Below are positions 1-4,305 of a DNA stretch of 5,180 nt, piece after piece. Location of the stretch: contig JACMMD010000041.1 of the NCBI GenBank assembly GCA_014379235.1, positions 1 to 5,180 of the forward strand, given 5' to 3'. The stretch comes from Anaerolineae bacterium (GTDB taxonomy: Bacteria > Chloroflexota > Anaerolineae > Aggregatilineales > Phototrophicaceae). Position numbers and translations under genes: made by a program. The notes below the pieces were generated by a model, which was given only the letters and a program-made list of their open reading frames with translations, had not been told where the DNA came from and searched no databases. Each line of letters begins with the position of its first letter. Within the stretch, counting starts at the first letter, position 1.

Positions 1-32
1 CTTATGGAATGTATTCAGATTAGCCGCACCGA

Positions 33-740
33 CTACATCATTGTGCGATAGTCGCTGAAGTCTACGCGCAGACCCGGCCCCATGGTTGGGGTGATGATGA
101 GGCGGCGGACGTACTTGCCCTTCACCGATGACGGGCGCTGACGCATCACGGCATCAATGACGGCCTGAACGTTTTCCATCAACTGTTGTTCGCTGAAGCT
201 AGCCTTGCCAACGGGAACGTGCAGATTGCCGGTCTTGTCGTTGCGGAACTCTACACGACCAGCCTTGAGTTCTTGCACGGCGCGCTCGATGTCTTCTGCT
301 TGAACTACCGTACCCGCTTTCGGGTTGGGCATCAAGCCGCGCGGGCCAAGGATACGAGCCACACGACCAACCTTCGGCATCATGCTCGGCGTGGCGAGGG
401 CGGCATCGAAGTCCATCCAGTTTTCTTTCTGGATGCGCTCGATCACGCTGTCGTCCGCGATGATGTCTGCGCCTGCGGCTTCGGCGGCGCGGGCCGCTTC
501 ACCTTCCGCGAACACCAACACGCGCACCGTCTTGCCAGTGCCGTGAGGCAGCATCACGGTGCTGCGAACCTGCTGGTCGCTGTGGCGCGGGTCGATACCC
601 AGACGGAAGTGCATTTCAATGGTCTCGTCGAACTTGGCCGTCGAGATTTGCTTGATCAGCGGAACGGCATCAGTGAGCGTGTAATCTGTCTCACGATCAA
701 TTTTAGCCAGCGCTGTCCGATAACGTTTTCCTTCAGACAT
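33..740 (-). CDS. rplA: 50S ribosomal protein L1
   Basis: Ribosomal protein L1 (235 aa) builds the mobile L1 stalk of the large subunit, which contacts E-site tRNA. In many bacteria it also represses its own rplK-rplA mRNA. The chain has the full family length of about 230 aa. The signature GPRGLMPNPKAGTV lies at about residues 132-145, and the C-terminal stretch VGKASFSEQQLMEN lies at about 177-190. Two ATGs lie six bases apart. The AGGAG at 749-753 is 8 bases from the ATG at 738-740 but only 2 from the one at 744-746, so the inner ATG (MSEGKRYR) is chosen. The gene follows rplK by 124 bases that hold heptad repeats and a GC-rich hairpin. Only 32 bases remain downstream. They would open the rplA-rplJ gap, where the L10 leader usually lies, but nothing recognisable is seen there. 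Confidence 0.97.
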   Translation of the reverse strand: MSEGKRYRTALAKIDRETDYTLTDAVPLIKQISTAKFDETIEMHFRLGIDPRHSDQQVRSTVMLPHGTGKTVRVLVFAEGEAARAAEAAGADIIADDSVIERIQKENWMDFDAALATPSMMPKVGRVARILGPRGLMPNPKAGTVVQAEDIERAVQELKAGRVEFRNDKTGNLHVPVGKASFSEQQLMENVQAVIDAVMRQRPSSVKGKYVRRLIITPTMGPGLRVDFSDYRTMM

Positions 741-764
741 TTTCATTTCTCCTGTGGTAGTAGC

Positions 765-788
765 GGGCGCGCTCTAATAAGTGCGCCC
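765..788 (-). promoter_or_regulatory. GC-rich hairpin upstream of rplA
   Basis: The arms GGGCGC and GCGCCC (765-770 and 783-788) enclose a 12-base loop, ending 12 bases before the rplA Shine-Dalgarno at 749-753. No U-tract follows on the minus strand, so it does not look like a terminator. A translational control element or an RNA processing site is possible. I could not match it to the known L1-binding fold. Confidence 0.35.
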
Positions 789-805
789 TTCCACGAACGA
801 TAACT

Positions 806-868
806 AAGCTTTTAGCGGTTAGTTTTTAGCCTTTAGCTAATTGCTAAAAGCTAATGGCTTCTCGCTAT
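806..868. repeat. Degenerate heptad array between rplK and rplA
   Basis: Nine consecutive 7-bp units occupy 806-868 with pattern nnGCTnn or nnGCnnn on the plus strand, for example TAGCGGT, TAGCCTT, TTGCTAA and AAGCTAA (one unit, TAGTTTT, is off-pattern). The last unit contains the TAG stop codon of rplK (865-867). Units left of about 838 read TTAGC-like and those to the right read GCTAA-like, so the array is a dyad. Positions 826-837 pair with 843-854 over 12 bp, including one G-T pair in the minus-strand RNA, around a 5-base loop. The same family occurs at 1307-1334 and 1390-1424. No function is known to me. Confidence 0.8.
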
Positions 869-1290
869 TCCTTGACAGTGATGCCCATTTGCCGCGCTGT
901 GCCTTCGATTTGACGCATCGCGCCTTCCATGTCAAGCGCGTTCAGGTCTTTCATCTTGAGTTCCGCGATCTCGCGCACTTGCTGGCGCGTCACCGTGCCG
1001 ACCTTCGCCGTATGCGGTGTCGCAGAACCCTTATCCACTCCGGCGGCCTTCTTAATCAAGAAGGTGGTCGGCGGACTCTTGAGGATGAACTTGAACGAAC
1101 CGTCTGCGAAAATGGTGATTTCCGCAGGGATGATCTCACCGATGCGGGTGCTGGTGCGGGCGTTGTATTCCTTGCAGAACGCCATCAGGTTGATGCCGTG
1201 CTGCGCCAGCGCCGGCCCGATGGGCGGGGCGGGGTTCGCTTTGCCCGCGTTGATTTGCAGGGTGACGATTGCTTTGACTTTCTTTGCCAT
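865..1290 (-). CDS. rplK: 50S ribosomal protein L11
   Basis: Ribosomal protein L11 (141 aa) binds the GTPase-associated centre of 23S rRNA with L10/L7/L12. It is needed for factor-dependent GTP hydrolysis, is the target region of thiostrepton, and takes part in RelA activation. The length equals the family norm. The N-terminal domain carries the proline-rich helix NPAPPIGPALAQHGINLM at about residues 19-36. The C-terminal rRNA-binding domain starts near KSPPTTFLIKKAAG (71-84), and KVGTVTRQQVREIAE follows at 96-110. ATG 1288-1290 is preceded by AGAGG (1296-1300) at 5 bases. The gene lies 132 bases after nusG. The heptad repeats in that gap end 6 bases before the AGAGG, and another array starts at the rplK stop codon. 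Confidence 0.97.
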   Translation of the reverse strand: MAKKVKAIVTLQINAGKANPAPPIGPALAQHGINLMAFCKEYNARTSTRIGEIIPAEITIFADGSFKFILKSPPTTFLIKKAAGVDKGSATPHTAKVGTVTRQQVREIAELKMKDLNALDMEGAMRQIEGTARQMGITVKE

Positions 1291-1306
1291 TTGAACCTCT
1301 TTTTTG

Positions 1307-1334
1307 AGCTTTTAGCTATCAGCCATTAGCTTCT
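1307..1334. repeat. Heptad array just upstream of rplK
   Basis: Four tandem 7-bp units (AGCTTTT, AGCTATC, AGCCATT, AGCTTCT on the plus strand) lie immediately upstream of the rplK Shine-Dalgarno. They belong to the same family as the array at 1390-1424 but run in the opposite orientation, so the two arrays could pair in the nusG-rplK mRNA. Confidence 0.75.
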
Positions 1335-1389
1335 TACACGATAAAGGTTGCCAGCTTAACGCAGACAACCCGCTTCTATTCGATGATTG

Positions 1390-1424
1390 GCTAATAGCTT
1401 ATCGCTAATAGCTAACCGCTATCT
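1390..1424. repeat. Heptad array at the 3' end of nusG
   Basis: Five tandem units are seen on the plus strand: GCTAATA, GCTTATC, GCTAATA, GCTAACC, GCTATCT. The last unit overlaps the TAG stop codon of nusG (1423-1425), so on the transcribed strand the array begins at the stop codon. The next 55 bases towards rplK (1335-1389) show no repeat and no promoter I would call. Confidence 0.8.
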
Positions 1425-2097
1425 ACGCTTTTTCCACTTCCAGGAAGTCGAGTTCGACGGGCGTATCACGTCCGAAGAAGTTGACCATCACGCGCACTTT
1501 GGACTTGTCTTGATCGATGTCCGCTACCGTGCCGATGAAGTCGTTGAATGGCCCGTCCACGATACGCACCTTCTGTCCGATCTTGAACGTCACCTTGACC
1601 TTGGGCGCGTCTTCGGTCATGCGCTCCATGATCTGCTTGACTTCTTCGGGGCGCAGGGGCGTCGGATCGTTGCCCATGCCGACGAAGCCAGTCACGCCGG
1701 GCGTGTTGCGAACGACGTACCACGAGTCCTCGTCCATCTTCATTTCAACGAGGATATAGCCGGGAAACACACGCTTTTCGACAGTGCGGCGTTTACCATC
1801 TTTGACCTCGATCTCTTCTTCGGTGGGCACGATCACATCGAAGATTTTGTCGCGCATACCCATCGTTTCGATGCGCTGCTCGATGGCGTGGCGCACCTTA
1901 TTTTCGTAGCCCGAATAGCAGTGAACCACATACCACTGCTTTTCGCTCTCAGTTTTTTGCGGTGTGCCGTCGCCCAACAGGTTCATACCACCATCGTCGG
2001 ACGTATCGACCTCTTGAGTACGGCTGTCTATATAGACCGGATCGGGATCATAATCCTCGTCTTCTTCGATGTAATCCGGGTCATCTGGTTGGAACAT
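1423..2097 (-). CDS. nusG: Transcription termination/antitermination protein NusG
   Basis: NusG (224 aa) binds RNA polymerase through its NGN domain. Its KOW domain links polymerase to Rho, to ribosomal S10, or to rRNA antitermination complexes. Residues 1-52 form an acidic, low-complexity extension (runs such as EEDEDYDPDP). The NGN domain starts at KQWYVVHCYSGYENKV (53-68) and includes KRVFPGYILVEM (108-119) and NTPGVTGFVG (131-140). The KOW domain is at about 170-220 (GQKVRIVDGPFNDFIGTV at 174-191). AAGGAG (2107-2112) lies 9 bases from ATG 2095-2097 and 6 bases from the adjoining GTG 2098-2100, so either may be used. A further in-frame GTG at 2116-2118 would place that ribosome site inside the gene. 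The gene starts 44 bases after secE, consistent with co-transcription. Confidence 0.96.
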   Translation of the reverse strand: MFQPDDPDYIEEDEDYDPDPVYIDSRTQEVDTSDDGGMNLLGDGTPQKTESEKQWYVVHCYSGYENKVRHAIEQRIETMGMRDKIFDVIVPTEEEIEVKDGKRRTVEKRVFPGYILVEMKMDEDSWYVVRNTPGVTGFVGMGNDPTPLRPEEVKQIMERMTEDAPKVKVTFKIGQKVRIVDGPFNDFIGTVADIDQDKSKVRVMVNFFGRDTPVELDFLEVEKA

Positions 2098-2141
2098 CAC
2101 AGCGAACTCCTTACCCACAAACAGCCTACAGTGTGGCTAAT

Positions 2142-2633
2142 TTAGTAACTCGATGACTCGCGGCGGAAGCGCAGCAAGTAAACCGTGATGGCAATGATGG
2201 CGGCAAACACAATCGACATGACCCAACCGTTGGCCAAGCCGATGCGGAACAACTCGGTGAATGTGAAGCTAATCAAACCGAGAACCAGCGCCGAAGCGAT
2301 GACTGTCGCCAGCACAATCAGGGTCAAGCGTAACGTATCTTCGCGGCTCGGCCAGACCACTTTGCCAATCTCTGAGCGCACGCCTTCGAAGTATTCGACA
2401 AACCCGCCAACGCGACGTGTGACGACATTGCCTTCGTCTTCTTCATCGACACGAGTGCGGCGGCCCGGTGTCGCACGGCCTTTGCCCTCGGTAATGCCGC
2501 GAGATTCATCGGCAGTATCATCGGCAAGCAGAGCGCCCTCAGCGCCATCGGTAATTTCTGGCTGTGCCCGACGACGACGGCGACGTTCGCGTTTTTCGTC
2601 GATGCTGCTGGAAGTGGATGTGTTTTCGGCCAT
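2142..2633 (-). CDS. secE: Preprotein translocase subunit SecE, enlarged
   Basis: SecE clamps the two halves of the SecY channel in the cytoplasmic membrane. This protein has 163 aa, against about 60-70 for the single-span form. Residues 1-75 are hydrophilic with an arginine-rich patch (RERRRRRR, 15-22) and acidic stretches. The conserved amphipathic helix and hinge follow (FVEYFEGVRSEIGKVVWPSREDT, about 78-100), then the conserved membrane span at about 102-124. A second hydrophobic segment, GWVMSIVFAAIIAITVYLL (136-154), ends in RFRRE, so the C-terminus looks like an extra membrane span. ATG 2631-2633 is preceded by AAGGAG (2646-2651) at 12 bases. The frame stays open upstream through tRNA-Trp, but that part is not protein-like and lies before the terminator. 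Identity is secured by the VVWPSREDT motif and by nusG following. Confidence 0.95.
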   Translation of the reverse strand: MAENTSTSSSIDEKRERRRRRRAQPEITDGAEGALLADDTADESRGITEGKGRATPGRRTRVDEEDEGNVVTRRVGGFVEYFEGVRSEIGKVVWPSREDTLRLTLIVLATVIASALVLGLISFTFTELFRIGLANGWVMSIVFAAIIAITVYLLRFRRESSSY

Positions 2634-2685
2634 TGTGATTTGGTTCTCCTTGGCTGGACGCCGGCTGTCGCTCATCGCTCGTTGG

Positions 2686-2713
2686 ACTGTACTTGCGTCT
2701 AATGCCGTCTCAA
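2686..2713 (-). promoter_or_regulatory. Candidate promoter for secE-nusG
   Basis: On the minus strand, TTGAGA (2708-2713, 5/6 to consensus) and TACAGT (2686-2691, 4/6) are 16 bases apart. Transcription would start near 2679, about 45 bases before the secE ATG. The site lies between the tRNA-Trp terminator and secE, where an internal promoter is needed if that terminator is efficient. Confidence 0.45.
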
Positions 2714-2732
2714 ATAATCTGTTTTGCTTTAT

Positions 2733-2758
2733 AAAAACACCGCCGCAAGCGACGGTGT
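2733..2758 (-). terminator. Rho-independent terminator after tRNA-Trp
   Basis: A 9-bp GC-rich stem (2750-2758 with 2737-2745, one G-T pair in the minus-strand RNA) closes a 4-base loop and is followed on the minus strand by a T-tract (TTTT at 2733-2736, then AT). It begins 15 bases after the 3' end of tRNA-Trp. It would end the tRNA-Trp transcript and insulate secE from upstream transcription, unless antitermination or read-through occurs. Confidence 0.85.
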
Positions 2759-2773
2759 TCTGGTTAATCTCAG

Positions 2774-2846
2774 CAGGGGTGGAAGGACTTGAACCCTCAA
2801 CCAACGCTTTTGGAGAGCGCTACTCTGCCAATTGAGCTACACCCCT
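2774..2846 (-). tRNA. tRNA-Trp (anticodon CCA)
   Basis: This is a 73-base cloverleaf. The acceptor stem AGGGGTG pairs fully with CACCCCT and the discriminator base is G. The D arm is GCTC/GAGT. The anticodon stem GCGCT/AGCGT holds loop CTCCAAA, reading CCA. The T arm is GAGGG-TTCAAGT-CCTTC with a G-C-rich stem. The 3' CCA is not encoded. A tRNA-Trp beside secE-nusG is a common arrangement in bacteria. It is flanked by its own candidate promoter (2885-2912) and a terminator (2733-2758). Confidence 0.97.
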
Positions 2847-2884
2847 AAGTCGTTCTGTTCCGCTCATGAAACCGCGTTCGTTTA

Positions 2885-2912
2885 AGTATACACGGTTTTA
2901 GGCGGCTGTAGA
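2885..2912 (-). promoter_or_regulatory. Candidate promoter for tRNA-Trp
   Basis: On the minus strand, TATACT (2885-2890, 5/6 to the -10 consensus) follows TCTACA (2907-2912, 4/6 to -35) with a 16-base spacer. The start would be near 2878, about 30 bases before mature tRNA-Trp. An inverted repeat, ggttttag/ctaaaacc (2894-2901 and 2926-2933), surrounds the -35 region. Confidence 0.5.
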
Positions 2913-2935
2913 ACGGTGTACTTCGCTAAAACCGA

Positions 2936-3097
2936 CTACTTGGTTTCGCGGTAAATGACGTGTTTACGCACGAACGGATCGTACTTCTTAAGTTCAAGGC
3001 GCGCAGTATCGTTGCGGCGGTTCTTCTCAGTGATGTAGAAGTGACCGCTCTCGGTGCTACGCATCTTGATCCACAGGCGGTTGCCCTTCTTAGCCAT
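2936..3097 (-). CDS. rpmG: 50S ribosomal protein L33
   Basis: L33 is a small protein of the large subunit near the tRNA exit site. The 53-residue product begins MAKKGNRLWIKMRSTESG and ends VRKHVIYRETK. Its length, the SGHFYITEKNRRN segment (about 17-29) and the closing YRETK are typical of the family. It has no cysteine at all, so it is the zinc-independent form lacking the two CxxC pairs. AAGGGA (3105-3110) lies 7 bases before ATG 3095-3097. It follows tRNA-Thr(GGT) by 39 bases and precedes tRNA-Trp by 89 bases. In many bacteria rpmG sits between tuf and secE, which fits this position although tuf is missing. Confidence 0.95.
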   Translation of the reverse strand: MAKKGNRLWIKMRSTESGHFYITEKNRRNDTARLELKKYDPFVRKHVIYRETK

Positions 3098-3136
3098 CGT
3101 TTAGTCCCTTGTACTTCATAAATTGTGGTTTGCGAA

Positions 3137-3208
3137 AGCCTTTGATGGGAATTGAACCCATGACCCCTTTCTTACCAAGAAAGTGCTCTACCCCTGAGCT
3201 ACAAAGGC
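3137..3208 (-). tRNA. tRNA-Thr (anticodon GGT)
   Basis: This is a 72-base cloverleaf. The acceptor GCCTTTG pairs with CAAAGGC and the discriminator is T. The D arm is GCTC/GAGC. The anticodon stem CTTTC/GAAAG holds loop TTGGTAA, reading GGT. The T arm is ATGGG-TTCAATT-CCCAT. CCA is not encoded. It lies 38 bases after tRNA-Tyr, as part of the Thr-Tyr-Thr cluster. Confidence 0.97.
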
Positions 3209-3246
3209 ACTGACGAGTTACCGAACGCATTACTTCTACGTTCAAA

Positions 3247-3329
3247 TGGGCCGGGCTGGGTTCGAACCAGCGTAGGCGTGAGCCAGCAAATTTACAGTCT
3301 GCCCCCTTTAACCACTCGGGCACCGACCC
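3247..3329 (-). tRNA. tRNA-Tyr (anticodon GTA)
   Basis: This is an 83-base class II tRNA with a long variable arm, as bacterial tRNA-Tyr has. The acceptor GGGTCGG pairs with CCGGCCC with one T-G pair, and the discriminator is A. The anticodon stem GCAGA/TTTGC holds loop CTGTAAA, reading GTA. The T arm is GCTGG-TTCGAAC-CCAGC. CCA is not encoded. It is separated by 38 bases from each neighbouring tRNA-Thr. Confidence 0.97.
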
Positions 3330-3367
3330 ATTTCAGTGTTAGATTGTTAAAGTGCAATCTCCCACAA

Positions 3368-3439
3368 AGCCACCGAAGGGGGTCGAACCCTTAACTTGCT
3401 GTTTACAAAACAGCTACTCTGCCATTGAGTTACGGTGGC
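3368..3439 (-). tRNA. tRNA-Thr (anticodon TGT)
   Basis: This is a 72-base cloverleaf. The acceptor GCCACCG pairs with CGGTGGC and the discriminator is T. The D arm is ACTC/GAGT. The anticodon stem GCTGT/ACAGC holds loop TTTGTAA, reading TGT. The T arm is AAGGG-TTCGACC-CCCTT. CCA is not encoded. It is the first tRNA of the cluster and begins 30 bases after the stop codon of the HNH gene. Confidence 0.97.
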
Positions 3440-3469
3440 GTTACCAAAACACTTACAAATGACTTTTTC

Positions 3470-4052
3470 TTACCAAGTTAAACCATCTGCATATCTTTTT
3501 CGGCGCATCTGCTGACGTTTTCTGCTTTTGCCTTTGTTTGCGCCTTTATAAGTTTCCGTCTGTGCGTGACAGTTCGGACAAAGCATCCTTAAACTTTCAG
3601 CACTATTATCGTCTGTATCGCCACTAATATGGTCAATCTCCAAAGGGATCGGCGCTCCCATCCATTCTTCATTTCCACATCTTTCGCAGCGATGCCCGCG
3701 CTGTTCAATTACTATCTTTCTACGAAGTTGGTCAGTCTTTGCTGCTTCAAGCTCAAAGACTCTTTTGTAGCTGTAGCTATTGGCACACTCAGAACAATAT
3801 TTATTCTGAGGTTTCTTGGGCTGTCCACATTCGCAAACCTTTGAACCCTTGATTGTTATAGGTGGCACTGCACGTTTGGTTGCAGAATGTGTTAAACCTT
3901 TTCTCGAAGGGTAACTTTGTCCTACAAAATGGACAAGTCTTTGGACTGGCTTCGTACTCATCAATCGCTTTCTGAGTTCTCTGCCGACCACGCTCCAGAT
4001 TGAGTGCTTTGGATTTTTCCCAACCGAGCTTGCCTGCTTCTGATGGATTCAT
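3470..4052 (-). pseudogene. HNH endonuclease, frameshifted
   Basis: This is a free-standing HNH-family nuclease gene split between two frames. The first frame runs from ATG 4050-4052 (MNPSEAGKLGWEKSKAL) through a zinc finger, CPFC and FCNQTC (about residues 40-61), to YNNQG. The second frame continues with CECG and YCSEC, then CERCG, LEIDHISGD and LCPNCHAQT, and ends at TAA 3470-3472. Dropping one base in the ccc at 3846-3848 or the ttt at 3840-3842 joins them into one protein of about 193 aa with all three Cys pairs and the H...N...H residues intact. The fragments fit end to end like one family member. The gene looks more AT-rich than its neighbours, suggesting transfer, and sits between a promoter/boxA leader and the tRNA cluster. 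The ribosome site is weak. It may be a true decayed gene or a one-base sequencing error. The DNA target is unknown. Confidence 0.8.
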
Positions 4053-4128
4053 GCTGATTTGCCTATCGAGCCACAACCGCGCACGAAAGACATTTTACCA
4101 TCGCGTCGTACAGACGTTCAATATTTGG

Positions 4129-4141
4129 TTGTTAAGGTGCA
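4129..4141 (-). promoter_or_regulatory. boxA-like antitermination element
   Basis: The minus strand reads TGCACCTTAACAA, which matches the E. coli rRNA boxA TGCTCTTTAACAA at 11 of 13 positions. In rRNA leaders boxA RNA is bound by NusB-S10 and, with NusG, suppresses premature termination. It lies about 26 bases after the predicted start of the strong promoter at 4174-4203, a position typical of a stable-RNA leader. No boxB or boxC partner was identified. Confidence 0.55.
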
Positions 4142-4173
4142 AAAAACTAGCGCGTTTCAGCGCAAGTGGAGGC

Positions 4174-4203
4174 ATTATAGGAGATCAGATCGCAGGCTGT
4201 CAA
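4174..4203 (-). promoter_or_regulatory. Consensus sigma-70 promoter for HNH-tRNA transcript
   Basis: The minus strand carries a perfect TTGACA (4198-4203) and a perfect TATAAT (4174-4179) 18 bases apart, followed by a GC-rich discriminator GCCTCCAC like that of stable-RNA promoters under stringent control. Transcription should begin near 4167, giving a leader of about 115 bases before the HNH ATG and then reading into the tRNA cluster. It is by far the best promoter in the window. The 4053-4305 gap holds this promoter, the boxA element and the start region of the divergent lipoprotein gene. Confidence 0.8.
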
Positions 4204-4305
4204 TGGTGGCTGCGGCTCATCGGCAAAGATTTCAAGCGCACGGACTATGCCATCGGCGGCGAGTCGGCTACAATGCGCGCAGAAGAACGCAACGGAGTGA
4301 ACGCT

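Noticed and set aside
186..803. Long plus-strand reading frame opposite rplA
   Set aside because: It lies entirely antisense to a well-supported L1 gene and has no recognisable domain. High GC and codon bias of rplA explain the open frame.
841..1329. Plus-strand frame opposite rplK
   Set aside because: Antisense to L11. The protein shows no domain, and its start falls in a heptad array.
806..1424. Heptad arrays as a CRISPR array
   Set aside because: Units are 7 bp, contiguous and degenerate with no spacers, and no cas gene is present.
1387..2145. 252-residue plus-strand frame opposite nusG
   Set aside because: Mirror of the nusG reading frame, with His/Asp-rich composition expected from antisense acidic codons. 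It starts in repeat DNA.
2185..2835. Plus-strand frame opposite secE and tRNA-Trp
   Set aside because: Runs across a tRNA gene and a terminator, and is low-complexity Arg/Ser-rich. It is an antisense shadow.
3090..3323. 77-residue minus-strand frame across tRNA-Tyr and tRNA-Thr
   Set aside because: Overlaps two intact tRNAs. Frames that translate tRNA sequence are a known annotation artefact.
3452..3481. TTAACT-N18-TGTAAG as a second promoter just before tRNA-Thr(TGT)
   Set aside because: Only 4/6 at each box and partly inside the HNH coding end. The consensus promoter at 4174-4203 is far stronger, so it is not called.
3368..4052. HNH gene as part of a group I intron in a tRNA
   Set aside because: All four tRNAs fold uninterrupted, and the HNH gene lies outside them with no visible intron core.
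4269..4274. TACAAT as the -10 of the lipoprotein gene
   Set aside because: No acceptable -35 at 16-18 bases upstream and no extended -10, so it is too weak to list as a promoter.
4000..4305. Plus-strand N-terminal extension of the lipoprotein frame
   Set aside because: It crosses the HNH 5' end, the boxA leader and the consensus minus-strand promoter, and would put about 100 residues before a clear lipoprotein signal peptide.
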